Shown piece by piece: positions 33,855 through 45,172 of a stretch of 64,000 bases of DNA. Positions within the stretch are counted from its first letter, which is position 1. Each line of letters opens with the position of its first letter. A program made the translations under genes and the position numbers. The notes below the pieces were generated by a model that was not told where the DNA came from, made no database searches, and saw only the letters and a program-made list of their open reading frames with translations. Source of the DNA: Echinarachnius parma (Eukaryota; Echinodermata; Echinoidea; Clypeasteroida; Echinarachniidae); the NCBI GenBank assembly GCA_037951105.1, contig JBAMJV010009038.1, positions 1-64,000 on the forward strand, written 5' to 3'.

Positions 33855-35108
33855 TTATATGGGGACATCTAGTAAGAGTTGGTTGCTGGAGCGGAGGTTT
33901 CGGCCCGGTGTGTACGGTTTCATCATGTCAGCTAGGTACGAAGGAGAGAGTCCATGTTGGGCCTTGTAGGTCAGTAATAGCAGTTTGAAAGTGATTCGTT
34001 TGGTAACTGGGAGCCAGTGCAATTCGTTGAGAGTAGGTGTGTTGCTGTATGAACGTGGAGTGCGGGAGACCAATCGTGCTGCAATGTTCTGGATCATTTG
34101 AAGTTTTTGCAAATATGTGTTCGGTAGACCAAACAGCAAGCTGTTGCAAGAGTCTAGTCTGCTGGTGACAAATGCATTGACAAAAATGAGGGCTTTTTTT
34201 TTTTATCTGACTGATGCACCTGATTGCTGCCATCGCTGATCTACACACACTGGATATATGCTCTGTCATGTTGATGTGTTGGTCGAATAGGACACCCAGA
34301 TTCCTAGCAAGTTCGCAGGAATGATGTTGTCACCGTGAACATTGACGCTGATAGCTCGAGGTTGATGTCGGAACTTTGACGTGAAGTGGATTATTTCCGT
34401 CTTATCGCTGTTGAGCGATAGTTTGTTCTGAGTTGACCAAATCTTGATATCGGAAAGACAAGCGTTCAGTCTGTGCAGCGAGTCTTCCTGGCTTGCAGTC
34501 TTGAACATAATGTAAACCTGCCAATCGTCCGCGTAGAGCATTGAGTCAACGTTGTGAGCCTTCGTGATGTCTTCATCGTAAAGATAAGGGGCCCGATGAC
34601 GGATCCTTGCGGGACACCATGGTCGTCATTGAAGGTATCGGAGAGGGTGTTACCACTGGACGGCATGTGTTCTGTTTTTGAGATACGATGAGAACCACTC
34701 CAGAATAGTCCCCCCAAAGCCATAATACGATTTGAGTCTTTCTAGCAGTAGTCCGTGGTCGATTGTGTCGAAAGCAGCACTAAAATCAAGAAGGACCAGC
34801 AGCACTGCTTCCTTGCCGCTATCCAGAGCCAACATAAGATCGCTCTGGACTTTCAGAAGCGCCGTCTCTACACTATGGTGTTCGCGGTAGGCGGACTGGC
34901 TCCTTTGAAGAATGCCGTGCTCAGCTAAGTGCCCTTTAAGTTGCAATGCTCCTGCTCTCTCTATGAGTTTTCCAACGAAGCTAAGGTTTGCTATCGGCCG
35001 ATAGCTCGAAACTTCATCCCGGGGAAGGCCATCTTTCTTAAGTCTTGGCTTTACTAATGAATGCTTCGTGCAACTTGGCACGCATCCACTATGCAGGCTT
35101 GAGTTCAC
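33855..35108 (-). pseudogene. LINE reverse transcriptase and C-terminal domain, frameshifted
   Basis: RT motifs in order: SYRPIANLSFVGKLIER (35003-34953), LLVLLDFSAAFDTIDH with the first catalytic Asp (34803-34756), HGVPQGSVIGPLIF (34623-34582) and MLYADDWQVY with the YADD catalytic pair (34541-34512). The C-terminal part includes LNELHWLPVTKRITFKLLLL (34034-33975), a block characteristic of CR1/L2 elements. The four segments are in different frames. The RT is separated from its linker by the SINE at 35164-35490. Confidence 0.8.
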
Positions 35109-35163
35109 TATGTTGGTCAGTGCTGGGGTTAGACTGTGAAGTGCTGTCTTCAGAAGATGTGTA

Positions 35164-35490
35164 ATAATAATAATATATAGCTTTTATATAGCGCCATGTA
35201 TCTAGTTGCCTATTCAGAGGCGCATTATTACCCTTGGTCATCAGGTACAGTTCAAACCCGCACAATTATCTTGTGCACCATCTCAACTCCCAGGGGAGCA
35301 TACTAGCCCAAGCTGCCCAACGGGCGCTGAAGGCTAATTAACACCCGAGCAAGTACCCATTTATACTCCTGGGTAGAGAGCAGCAATGTGGATTAATTGT
35401 CTTGCTGAAGGACAAACGGAGTGGGCAGGGTTCGAACTCGGGATCTCGAGATCAGAAAGCGCGCGCTCTACCGATCTTGCCACACCACGT
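35164..35490 (-). mobile_element. tRNA-derived SINE inserted in the LINE
   Basis: The minus-strand 5' end is a tRNA-like pol III promoter: A-box-like TGGCAAGATCGGTAGAGCG (about 35482-35464) and B-box GAGTTCGAACCC (35439-35428). A body follows (TGCTCTCTACCCAGGAGTAT, 35379-35360), then GCGCC...GGCGCTATATAAAAGC and a (TTA)n tail at 35164-35175. The tail resembles the end of the host LINE. Truncated relatives are at 2100-2365. The element splits LINE coding sequence between SDLDPMPM-type linker and RT. Confidence 0.85.
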
Positions 35491-35713
35491 CCATAGGCAT
35501 CGGATCCAAATCACAGTAAGTATTGGAAGTTGTCTTGACAATGCTGACGATATCATCCTCTGAAACCATGTTTAATTCTGTCAGCTGTGGCGGGCGTCGG
35601 GTTGGAACAGAAACAGAAAGATCATCGTAGACAGAGGTATCCAGCTTCTGACGAATACGCTTGATCTTTTCGTCGAAGAACTGGCAAAGGACGTTGCAAA
35701 CTGTCGAGGGCAC
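35468..35713 (-). pseudogene. LINE linker segment before the SINE
   Basis: An 81-codon frame with FFDEKIKRIRQKLD and CDLDPMPMDV; the D-x-DPMP block precedes the first RT motif in CR1/L2-type proteins. The last few codons read into SINE sequence. Confidence 0.7.
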
Positions 35714-36051
35714 TCATGACTTGGAAGTATTTGGGCCGACGACTTGGGTACTGACAAGTCCGAACCATTCGGTACAAGCTTCCTTGATCACGGGGATCAA
35801 TCAGCTCCAGGAGTAGTTTGTTTTAGGTCTGTCGGAGAAGGGAAAAATAAGATTTGCATTTGTCCTGATAGATATCCCTGTGAATATGAAGACCAGATTT
35901 GTTTCTTGCATTTCAGCTCGTCTGCGTTCTTGATTTGCCCTCATGAGAGCGTCAGTATACTAGGGGGCTTGTGGTCAAAGGATGAACTCCTTCTCTTCAA
36001 GTCGCGCATGTTTGTCCAAGACTGTCTGCATCTCCTAAGTGTACAGATCCG

Positions 36052-37062
36052 CTAATCACACCCCTCCGGTGGGTCTGTGAGAAGTTGTGATTGTTCAATG
36101 TCCTGCTGAAATGATTGAGAGTTTATGCCTGAGTATTTCCTTATGGCTGCTGAACGTTTTGCTGGTGGAGGACGGGCGATCGATAAACGACAGGTAATAC
36201 ATCGATGATCTGAGGGTAGTGATTCATCCGTTGATACATCTGAAACCAAATCATCATAGCTTCGGGAAATAACAAGGTCAAGCGTGTGACCACTTGTATG
36301 GGTCGGGCCTTGCACATGGTTGCAAAGTTCAGACACGTCCATAAGACTCAGGAACCGTTGAACATCAGCTTGATGTGGGTCGGCCACGTGGAGATTAAAA
36401 TCACCGACTATTACAAGTTTATGGCGAGTAATAATCAGCACCTCGAGCAATGTTGATAGATCATCGATAAATGTGTTGATAGTCTCCCTGTTTCTTCCAG
36501 AAGATGGCGGCCTGTATATCACCACTAGACGAAGATCAGCCGATTCCGAGGTTTTCAGAATCAATAACTTAAAATGACTTGAAGGCCATTTGCTGATTTA
36601 CAGTTAGACCAAAGCCTCTGTTTACTAGGACACCAACTCCACCTCCTTTGGCACCAAGACGAGGAGAATGGTGAAAGGTGAAAGTGTGGAAGCGTTGCAC
36701 TTATGTCGGCAAGGGCATGGTCGTCTATGTGAGAGTTCGTGAGCCATGCTTCGGTTAAAGCAAGTACGTGAAGCTGTTTAGATATCACGTAGTCACAAAT
36801 TGCAGTAGTCTTTAACAGAACGCGCATTCCAAACGGCAAAGGTGGTGTGCGTTTGTGAGTTGCCGATTGTGGGTGTCGGGATGTCAATAACTTCTCTTGT
36901 GCTCGGGGTAGGTCGATTATTCTCATGTCGGTAAGTAATTCGCGCATGTATGCGATGAACGTTCGACTTAGCCTTGGTGTTACGTCCTCCTCTGCACCTT
37001 CTCTTTCTTGTAATATCTAGCTCATTGAGTCTGTTCCAAACTGGAAAATCAAGTCTGTTCAA
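36052..37062 (-). pseudogene. LINE APE-type endonuclease, frameshifted
   Basis: Segments in three frames carry the endonuclease motifs in order: FAVWNARSVKDYC (36840-36795), ALTEAWL (36770-36745), VVIYRPPSSG (36526-36497), VIVGDFNLHV (36421-36392) and LPSDHRCITC (36215-36186). The catalytic Asn-Ala, Glu, Asp-Asn and Asp-His signatures are all visible. A frameshift separates the ALTEAWL block from the rest, and a further one separates the N-terminal part. The two later segments share an overlap near 36561. Confidence 0.8.
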
Positions 37063-37209
37063 AGGAGATCCTTAATCTCAAAGAGCTGTCTGTTCAAGTA
37101 GCGAATCTTGCCATTCATGACGTCGTCAGTAGAAATCAAGACTTTCAACAGGAGCGCTCAACCAGGCTAATCCGAGATAAAGCGACTACAAAGAGTCCCA
37201 AAGTCAATC

Positions 37210-38960
37210 GGATGATTTAGACACTTTACAGGCATCCCTTTAAGTAGTATACTCATACTTTAGGAATGTCAATATTAATAATTCTATAATTGTATACTGT
37301 AATGCACTGTATTCTTCCTGTAAACCAATTTAATTTTAGTAGTCATTATTCATCATCAATATATCCAATTATCATTCACATCTCAATTGCAATCAACGTC
37401 TCGGAAAGCTTCCTACTTTTGGACTCAGCTGACGCTATTTTAAAGACACGTACAGAGCCATGTACTATAGCGCTTCTTTTTCATTCATTTATGGTATGAC
37501 CATTTCTCTATGTGGGAAATGCAAAATATCGTAGGCTATGGTGGATATTTACAAAAAGATATATTGACTATAGTGTGCACTATAACCATTCCTGTATACA
37601 ATTCCACTGCATACCCCAATGTACATGATCTATTGTTTTATTACAATTGCGCCATTACAAACACTTGGCACTCAATCTGAAATTAGCAGAAATGCATAGA
37701 CTCCTGACCACGAGCGTGTATGCAAGTGCATGGCACTTATGGGGTTACATTCATTGTAGACAGAGTACTTCAACCTCTCATACAGCTCTTGAAACTAAAA
37801 TCATCGATGATCACACTGTATGAGACACTTAGAGGGATAGTGTAACTTGTTATGGCACGTGCAAACAGTGATGAATAGTTGATAAAGTATGGTAATTGTT
37901 GACCTAGAATATTGACCTTAGTAAAGGTAATGCCAGCCATCTTGGCGCCATTTTGGATTTGTTGGTCTGCTGTGTTATATTAGTATATCACACCCGTATA
38001 CATTTTAACAGATTCTCGCCCAACTAATGCAAGCAGGTAGGCAAAAATATGACAATTCTAGTTAGTTTTAAAAGATCTTTATAACCGAGAACAGTACTTT
38101 TTAAAATCAACTATATATTTGATTCTAAAACGGGGGAGGGGGTACACACAAAACAAACATCTTTGGGATGTATAATAACTTATTTAAGTCACTTTAAAGA
38201 TATGGCGACCATCTTGGACGCCAACAATAATCTGGAAGCGCAATTTTCTTTCTTTTTGGGTTTGTATCTCATGATGTTGCATAGTACCGGAAAACCGTAG
38301 AAAAACATGTTAAAACCAATTTTGTATTACATTTTTTTTTTCATTAAGCCGTATATTGACTTTACTTCTAGTTAATATTCAAAATGGCCGCCATTTTAGA
38401 GTTGATCCTTCATCAGACCTTTTGCAGTAACAACTTTTTTGAAATCTCATATAAAGACAAAGCTTTCCAGAAAAATGGCGCTTTTGTCCAGCGTGTCACC
38501 ATTCCCTCAATGTTTGCCAATACACATTCCACTATTTGTATTTAACGTTCGAGACATTAACTTTATAAAATGATACATCACGGGCACGAAATCTCCTTGG
38601 TAAAATGAAATATTGATGACTTTCAACCAAACAGTTTGTAATTTTCTAACTTACTATTGTAAAAATTGTAAGGGTGTATTTTTGATTAAGGTCTGAATAG
38701 AGTTTGAGATCAACAAAGATATGCTGTGACACCCCCCGTATTGACTTCACTAGAGGCTTTGTGGTTCACAGGGTGATCTGAAAAGACTGAACATGTGTCA
38801 CTGAGAGGCTACGGACTATATGTGACCAACATATGCACTTTAGGGAGATATATTATAATACATGTATTGAGATTGCTAGCTTCAGACACAGTACTAAGTG
38901 AGTAAAATATTATATAATTATTAAATATTTATGTATCATCCTCTGAATACCACCATTATG
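37210..38960. other. Non-coding DNA with a MITE scrap
   Basis: 37830-37910 matches the end of the ~385-bp TTAA-type MITE (GTAACTTGTTATGGCACGTGC). ATCTTGGCGCCATTTT and ATGGCCGCCATTTTAG motifs recur at 37939, 38203 and 38385, suggesting an unresolved repeat. No gene. Confidence 0.45.
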
Positions 38961-39589
38961 TGTAGTATCATGGTTAGGGTGTATTTAGTTTCTTACCTGA
39001 CAGGAAAACTGCTAAACCCTTAAACCCTCATCCTATAGTTAAATGGAAGCTGCTACCCCAAATAACATATCCTCTGGATAAGCTAGAGTGTGCATTTGTC
39101 CGTACTGTTATTATTACTTCAACTTTGAACTCACTGTAGTCTCACGATACTATTTATATTTGCTCAATAATTGTATTTGCTACAACATATCTGAAGAACT
39201 GAGCAATCAAAGGTTCTACCTGATAAACACCACATAATACTAATAATAATGGTGTTCCTTTTGTAAAGGGTTGACAAATTGTCATGAACTATGATATATT
39301 TGATGACTAAGTGGTAAATATTGGACAAAATGGTCTTGACTTTTCATTTACTGACCGAGTTTGCTCATATTTTCACAGATTATTCTGTGATAAGGGGTTA
39401 TTTAAGGCTTCATTGTCCTGTAAACTATATTGTATATTGCCTTATTATATAATACGGTTCACTGATAGAACACATAAACCAACATCCCTTTACACATCCA
39501 TGACAACATACGACACAGTCGCGTACCCATACTTGTTTTCAATGGGGCGTCTTAGTTTCATTCAGTGGCGTATATCCTGTTTGAAGGCG

Positions 39590-39630
39590 AGTTTTGAACA
39601 CCTAAAACCAAGGGCGTCGATTTCTTCTCG

Positions 39631-39671
<41 letters not shown>

Positions 39672-39900
39672 TTACGTCATTTGGACCATCTCTGGCGAGA
39701 GAGCGAAGCGACAACCCAGCAGCGTGCCCGGGTTTTATGGCTGAGGGGGGGGGGGGGGGGGGGCAAAGCTTTTGAATTCAGCTGTTTAGAAATTGGAAGA
39801 TTATTAAGTGCACATTGCAAGCATCATGTTATGAGCTGGATTTGTCCAATATGAACTTTAGCTTGATAGATACATATATGTGACCCGTCTTGGTGAGAAG
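39590..39900 (+). repeat. G-rich hAT-like fragment
   Basis: Starts CAAGGGCGTCGATTTCTTC, the complement of the GATCGACGCCCCTG terminus at 43590-43604, and contains two very long G tracts (about 39637-39669 and 39745-39763) and a GAGCGAAGCGAC hairpin. 39770-39870 matches 42970-43070. An open frame over the G tracts is not a gene. Confidence 0.55.
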
Positions 39901-40367
39901 AACCTAAAGTCGACAAAGTTGATTTTCTTGATTTGTATTGAGTTCGATTCAGCATTATCTAAGCTTTAATATGATATAGAATTTGTATCATAGTGATTCT
40001 GCAAACGCGGAGTTATTGACGTTTTTTCTAAGGGCAATTTTGAACGGTCTGGAAATAAAATGCAGAGAAAATCGCTCGAGAAGTTTTACAATCCGTTTCG
40101 AGAGTGAAAATTAGCTTTCTAAGCAGGCCATACTTGAACCAGTTGCATGAATAGAATGTCGTAGCAACCTTTATCCATTTTTCTTGAAAACTGGCATTTC
40201 ACTAAAATATTTATAACTTACACCTTCCCCCCAAAAAATGTTGAATATAATCCATGCTTTGTAGAGATATGTAAAGATTTAATCGAAATTTAAGTGATTT
40301 TGGAATGACAAACTTGGATTCAAGTACACACCGAGCACAGGATACAATAGCAGGCACTTTTACTTAA

Positions 40368-41100
40368 AGGTAATGGTGAGTATTGGTAATTTCCAAAGTG
40401 CCCCCCCAAAATTAATTGTAACGGATTTGGTTGATTTCAATTCCAAATGAAAGATTATCGAAAAAAACATGGGAAATAATAATAATTCCCTTTCAAATGC
40501 TTTCATTGTTGTAAAATTTGCTTTCAAAATATAATATAAAAGGATTGACGCCCGGGTATCACTTTTTAGAGAACGCTAGCGCGAGGCCCTAACGTTCTAG
40601 GTGCTCCTAATAGAGGACTGAAAATAGATATGTTTGTGCACGCTAATTGTGCTTAAAACTATACATATGATACGGTACTTACCACCAATTCACTCTCCAA
40701 TATGTGATCCAACTATAGGGTGGATTAAAATTATGATTTCCCCCTCCATTCCGCAAAAAATCAGTGATATTATGCGCCTCATGGACTTCTATCCGTGTGT
40801 TAGAAAGACGAACGAACGGGGATTGCGGTTACACATGAATATGCACTGTACTATATTATACATGTTTTACCGTACCGCGCACTGCAGTCCCGTATTAGGA
40901 CCTAGAACGCTATCGCTTCGCGCTAGAGTTAATTTGACACTTGAGTTGTAACGGCTATTTTTGAATGATAACAGAGGTTTTACTTTGTCGTTTGTATTTG
41001 TGCATACTTTTCGAGCATGGTGAAGTAATAACTATTAGTTTGTACCGTAATGGTGCAGGTTTTGGTTCCTAAAGTTAAGTTTGACCAATACTCACCATTA
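40368..41100. mobile_element. TTAA-type TIR element with 26-bp ends
   Basis: Ends TTAAAGGTAATGGTGAGTATTGG and the near-perfect complement at 41078-41104. Its right part matches 50490-50591 (TTCGAGCATGGT, GCAGGTTTTGGTT), linking it to the elements at 8481-9482 and 50183-50591. A 105-codon frame inside has no recognisable similarity. Confidence 0.7.
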
Positions 41101-41390
41101 TCTTTAACAAAAGGGGTCCGCTCCCCCGTGGACATGCTCTTATTATTGTCCGACTAATCGATATTCACAGGCAGTGCAGCCATCCCTTTGATGAAACCAT
41201 ACCGCAACAAATAAAGCTGGGATGGGGCACGCCTCACCGACAGCGTACCCTGTACCAAACAATATACTATTAAGGCGCGCTTTCATTCCTACATAAGATA
41301 CAATACCTTACAAGGGTTCATGATGAATGGAACCCAAAGAATGAATTGTTCAAACCCAGCGAAGTCATCACCATGTAGTATTATCTCCCT

Positions 41391-41940
41391 GTGTTCACAA
41401 ACAAAATTTTCAGCCCTTAATCATGACTAAAGAATCAGCAGCTGACTATAGAATCAGCTTCTTATTAAAAATTCCTATGGCAAGCCCTTTGTGTAAAAAC
41501 TAGATAAACTATGTTTTTCTCAGATACACTCAGTTTTTCTCAGATAAACTCAGTTAATCTCCAGATAAACACAGTTTATCAGAAAACTCAGTTTATCAGT
41601 TGATAAACTGAGTTCATCAGTTGATAAACTGGGTTCATCAGTTGATAAACTGAGTTTGTCTGAGAATGTGTTTATATGGCAAGCCCTTTGCGTAACAACT
41701 AGATAAACCCTGTTTTTCTCAGATAAACTCAGTTTATCACCAGATAGACAGAGTCTATCAACTGATAAACTGAGTTTTTCTGATAAACTGTGTTTATCTG
41801 GAGATAAACTGAGTTTATCTGAGAAAAACTGAGTTTATCTGAGAAAACAGAGTGTATCTAGTTTTTACACGAAGGGCTTGCCATTAGTCATGATTCTTTA
41901 GTCATGATTAAAGGGATGAAAATTTGTTGTTTGTGAACAC
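41391..41940. mobile_element. Foldback element packed with GATAAACTGAG palindromes
   Basis: Outer inverted ends GTGTTCACAAACAAAATTTTC and complement; inner inverted ends ATGGCAAGCCCTTTGTGTAA (41476) and complement (to 41884), with a second direct copy of the inner end at 41676. Between them are 21 GATA tetramers counted on both strands (13 forward, 8 reverse), most in CAGATAAACTCAG-type units that are themselves inverted repeats. Non-coding. Confidence 0.8.
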
Positions 41941-42133
41941 GCTGTAAGTCTTATTTGTTTAACTATTAAGTACCTCTTCTTTTCATGTCCCCTGTCCAGG
42001 AGGGTAGACTGTATCCCGGATTGTATAAATCGGGCTTTCGTTTATTTGTAAACAAATCGCCAATTTCTAAACAACATTCATTGGCCACTCTTGACCGCCA
42101 GTGATATTTACAACTTGGCACAAAGGGGTTGTT

Positions 42134-42516
42134 AAAGGGACTTAGTAACATTGTCCAAATCCTCAAAATAAAATTTTAATTCTAGCGGTTCCCTTATACC
42201 TTGTTGTATTCGTATTAACAATAAAATCATGGGACAGGTTTCGGTTTTTCAAATTTCCCTTTCGTTACAAAGATATGTATGATTGAAGTATTCAGATAAG
42301 AAATACTCCGGGCGAGTTTTTCTTCCGTGTACAAAGTGAGTGCGGTGAGTTACTGAATATCACTTTGCAATTTCGCTCATTTCTTGGCCATACAATATCC
42401 ATTTGACTTGAAATGTTCACACAATACCCTGTGGACATATGAGATAACAACAATATACATTGCACAAACCATTCATCACTTTTTGCACATGTCAACAAAG
42501 TTACTAGATCCCTTTA
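42134..42516 (-). mobile_element. ~385-bp TTAA-type MITE, copy 4
   Basis: A nearly full-length reverse copy of 9751-10134: begins TTAAAGGGACTTAGTAAC and ends GTTACTAGATCCCTTTAA. The best-conserved pair of this family in the window, suggesting relatively recent spread. Confidence 0.8.
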
Positions 42517-42829
42517 AGAGGCGGAGCTTAATATTGATCGCTTTTGGGAGCAAAGAATTTTGGAAAGCAAACTTTTCAAACCTGCAAAAAACATGCTTCG
42601 AAACTTTCCTTAATTTTCACCTTTCCACTCAATATTTTTACTGGAGATTTCGCCTACTGGTAGAAGAAATATCAGGGAATGGCCTGAACTAATAAAAAAA
42701 AAATTTGACATTTTAATGCAATTTCAAATCAATCGTGATTTCCGAGGTTCGAACTCGCGCGACTTTTGGCTCCTCTGAGAAAGACGGGACACATATTGCA
42801 AACATTCTGATGGAACCCTGAACAGCATC

Positions 42830-43605
42830 AGTCATGGGATACCCACATTGGGAAACTTATTGGGGGTCCAGGGGGCGGAGCCCCCGGAAGCTTTGGGATT
42901 TGTAATATCCAGATATAAAGATGTTGTCTATATGTAAATATAGATTTAACTATTCTTTAATTAATTGGCTTTTGAATTAGCTGTTTAGAGATTGGAAGAT
43001 TATTAAGTGCGCATTGCAAGCATCCTGTTATGATGAGGGCACTGTCCAAGTATGGATGAATTTTAGCCCGATAGATAAATACTGTCGATTGCAATCATCC
43101 TGATAAAACCCTGAATAGAATAAGTCAAGGGATACCCATATTGGAAACCTTATTGGGGGTCCAAGGGGCGAAGCCCCCTGAAGCTTTGGGATTTGTAATA
43201 TCCAGAAATACAATTACTGTAAACTATTGAATAGTTAGCTCAATTTTAGTGAGCGAAGCGCAAATGCACAGTGGGCCTCGATCGCCTGAAAGTTTGCCAA
43301 GAGAGAAGTCCTGAATAAAACTATTTAATGAGTACACTGGCTGGTACTGGGTCAAATAACCTTAATGGGGGTTCCAGGGGCGCAGCCCCGGAAGATTTTG
43401 GATCTGGGCAGTTTAGCATTATCAAAAAGTGGTTTAAAGAAGACTATAGTAACAACTTCTATTCATGAGAGGGGGCATTGCTCCTTAATTTTAATGTTAT
43501 TATATATTTTTGAACCCCAATTATTGGGGGGATGATAATACAGGCCCCCAATATTGGGGGGGGGGGGGATATATCCCCCCATCCCCCCCGTGATCGACGC
43601 CCCTG
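42830..43605 (+). repeat. Repeated GGCGGAGCCCC hairpin blocks ending in an hAT-like terminus
   Basis: Three copies of a GGGGTCCAGGGGGCGGAGCC-type block, two followed by GAAGCTTTGGGATTTGTAAT (about 42865, 43157, 43370). The stretch ends with poly-G and CCCCCGTGATCGACGCCCCTG, an hAT-like terminus. Together with 39590-39900 it may be one dispersed G-rich element family. No ORF. Confidence 0.55.
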
Positions 43606-44232
43606 CCTAAAACAGTCACTTTATCGTTCAAGTGGGTGCTTGAACCCCCCCCCCCCCCCCCCCCCCCCCTCTCGGTACACCTTTGACACGGCATCTATTT
43701 CTGAAACTTTAAATGAATACATTAGTAAATGTCCATTAGACAATACAGGCATTAGACAAAATATACAACAAATTATGAAATTAGCTGGTCAAATCTTACC
43801 TCTATATCGTAGGGCAACTTGGAGCTCCAACGCGTTGGAAGGTTCTTACGTGGTAACTTATTTCTCTCAGCCCAGTATCCTTTTTTTAACTCACGCATAC
43901 AAATCAGCAAAACACAGAAGCTTGCACAGTTATCTAAATGGAGTACATTCAGCCCAAAACGTTATGTAGGTTCTTTTTTGTTCAATTTGGGTGGAATAAA
44001 TGATGTATTCCCTCAACTCGCAGACGTGTAAGGATGCATGTGCTATATGCGCACATATATTATGAGGACTATATTATTACACCTGCTATATTATATATTT
44101 TACACCACTTCCGCGTTCATAAATTGTATCGTTTTAATTTATATCGATAACGGGTATGGCTCATGTTTCTGAGTTGCGGAATGATAATTATATCCATAAT
44201 GAATACATTATGCTTGATCATTTTATATTTTA

Positions 44233-45150
44233 AAGTGTTGTCAATATCTACAAAACTTACTTGAACTTCTCGCATGCATCATTGAAACTTCAAAAGAAAC
44301 ATGAAGCCGGTTTCGGTTTCTCCAATTTCCTTTCCGTTAAAAGGATCATTTATGATTGAAGTGTTCGGATGTGAAAGTCTCTAGGTTTTCTACTGATAAC
44401 AAAGTGCAATGAGAACAACATTATTATTTCGCATTCTCGCGTATTACTCGGTTGCATGACATTCCATTTACCATGGAATTTTCAACACAACTCAGTGGAC
44501 ATATCGGATCACAAAATAATATAAACATCTGTTTAATGTACCCTTCGTCATTGAACATTTTACCTAAGTTACCATAATTTTGTATTTACTATATCTCTTT
44601 ATAGGCAACACGTAAACGTCACATGTTCTGATCATACAGAACAACTTCGAACTAAACTTCATCTCTGAATCATATTATTGATGCTCAATTCTTTAAACAA
44701 ATATACTTGTATGGGATTACAATCAGGCTGTACCGGAAGACCCATCCACTCATACTTCAAATCTACATCACGAGATCTAGTAACATTCTCAAATTCCACA
44801 AAAAGTACTGAGAACTCGGATGGTGCAATCATACCTCGTTGTATTCGTATTACTAATATAATCATGGACCAGTCTTTTGTTTATCGAGTTTCCATTTCGT
44901 TATGACGATCATTATGATTGAAGTACATGTATCAGATTTTGTAATATCCACTGGAAAGTCATTACTGTGTAGAAAGTTAGTGAATTGAGTTAGCAAATAT
45001 CACTTTGCGATTTCGCTCATTACTTGGCCATATAAAACCCATTGAATGTTAAATTTTCACATGGACATGTCGGATCACAAGCAATACGCATTTCATGTAC
45101 CATTCATTACTTTTTGAACATGTCAACAAGGTTACCAGATCCATTAGATA
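44233..45150. mobile_element. Two adjacent TTAA-type MITE copies (5 and 6)
   Basis: 44233-44601 matches 19879-20277; 44765-45150 matches 42134-42516 (GCGATTTCGCTCATTACTTGGCC, ACATGTCAACAAGGTTACCAG). Both are diverged and lie in the same reverse orientation. The space between holds no recognisable feature. Confidence 0.6.
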
Positions 45151-45172
45151 AAAACCACGAGCTAGTATAATA

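Larger units (their letters stand above)
33706..37200 (-). mobile_element. CR1/L2-like LINE, multiply broken
   Basis: On the minus strand, from 5' to 3': endonuclease (37062-36052), linker (36050-35470), a SINE insertion (35490-35164), reverse transcriptase (35108-34270), C-terminal domain (34270-33855) and a 3' tail AAGCGCCTAGATAAT...GCGCTATAGAAGC followed by (TTA)n at 33706-33720. The GCGC-TATA tail with TTA repeats is typical of CR1/L2-type elements. Frameshifts occur throughout, so it is not active. Confidence 0.8.
38970..44650 (+). repeat. Segmental duplication 2, copy F (interrupted)
   Basis: Homology to 16860-20300 is in two blocks: about 38970-39560 and 43680-44650. The 39600-43680 stretch between them is filled with later material. 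The first block preserves the empty TA site of the palindrome at 17038-18762. On the minus strand near 43825 a good donor (TATAGAG|GTAAGA) is shared with copy E (near 19300), which might mark a relic exon, but the frame upstream is not convincing. Confidence 0.65.

Noticed and set aside
35428-35482. tRNA gene
   Set aside because: A and B boxes are present but the cloverleaf is incomplete and the sequence continues into a SINE body and tail.
39311-39775. 154-codon ORF
   Set aside because: Crosses two long poly-G tracts and repeat boundaries; glycine runs are an artefact.
42745-42755. Second pol III B box (GGTTCGAACTC)
   Set aside because: No matching A box or tRNA fold nearby; probably chance or an old SINE scrap.
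43800-44000. Exon with donor TATAGAG|GTAAGA on the minus strand
   Set aside because: The donor is conserved between the duplicates but the frame has stops upstream and differs between copies (frameshift near 19340).
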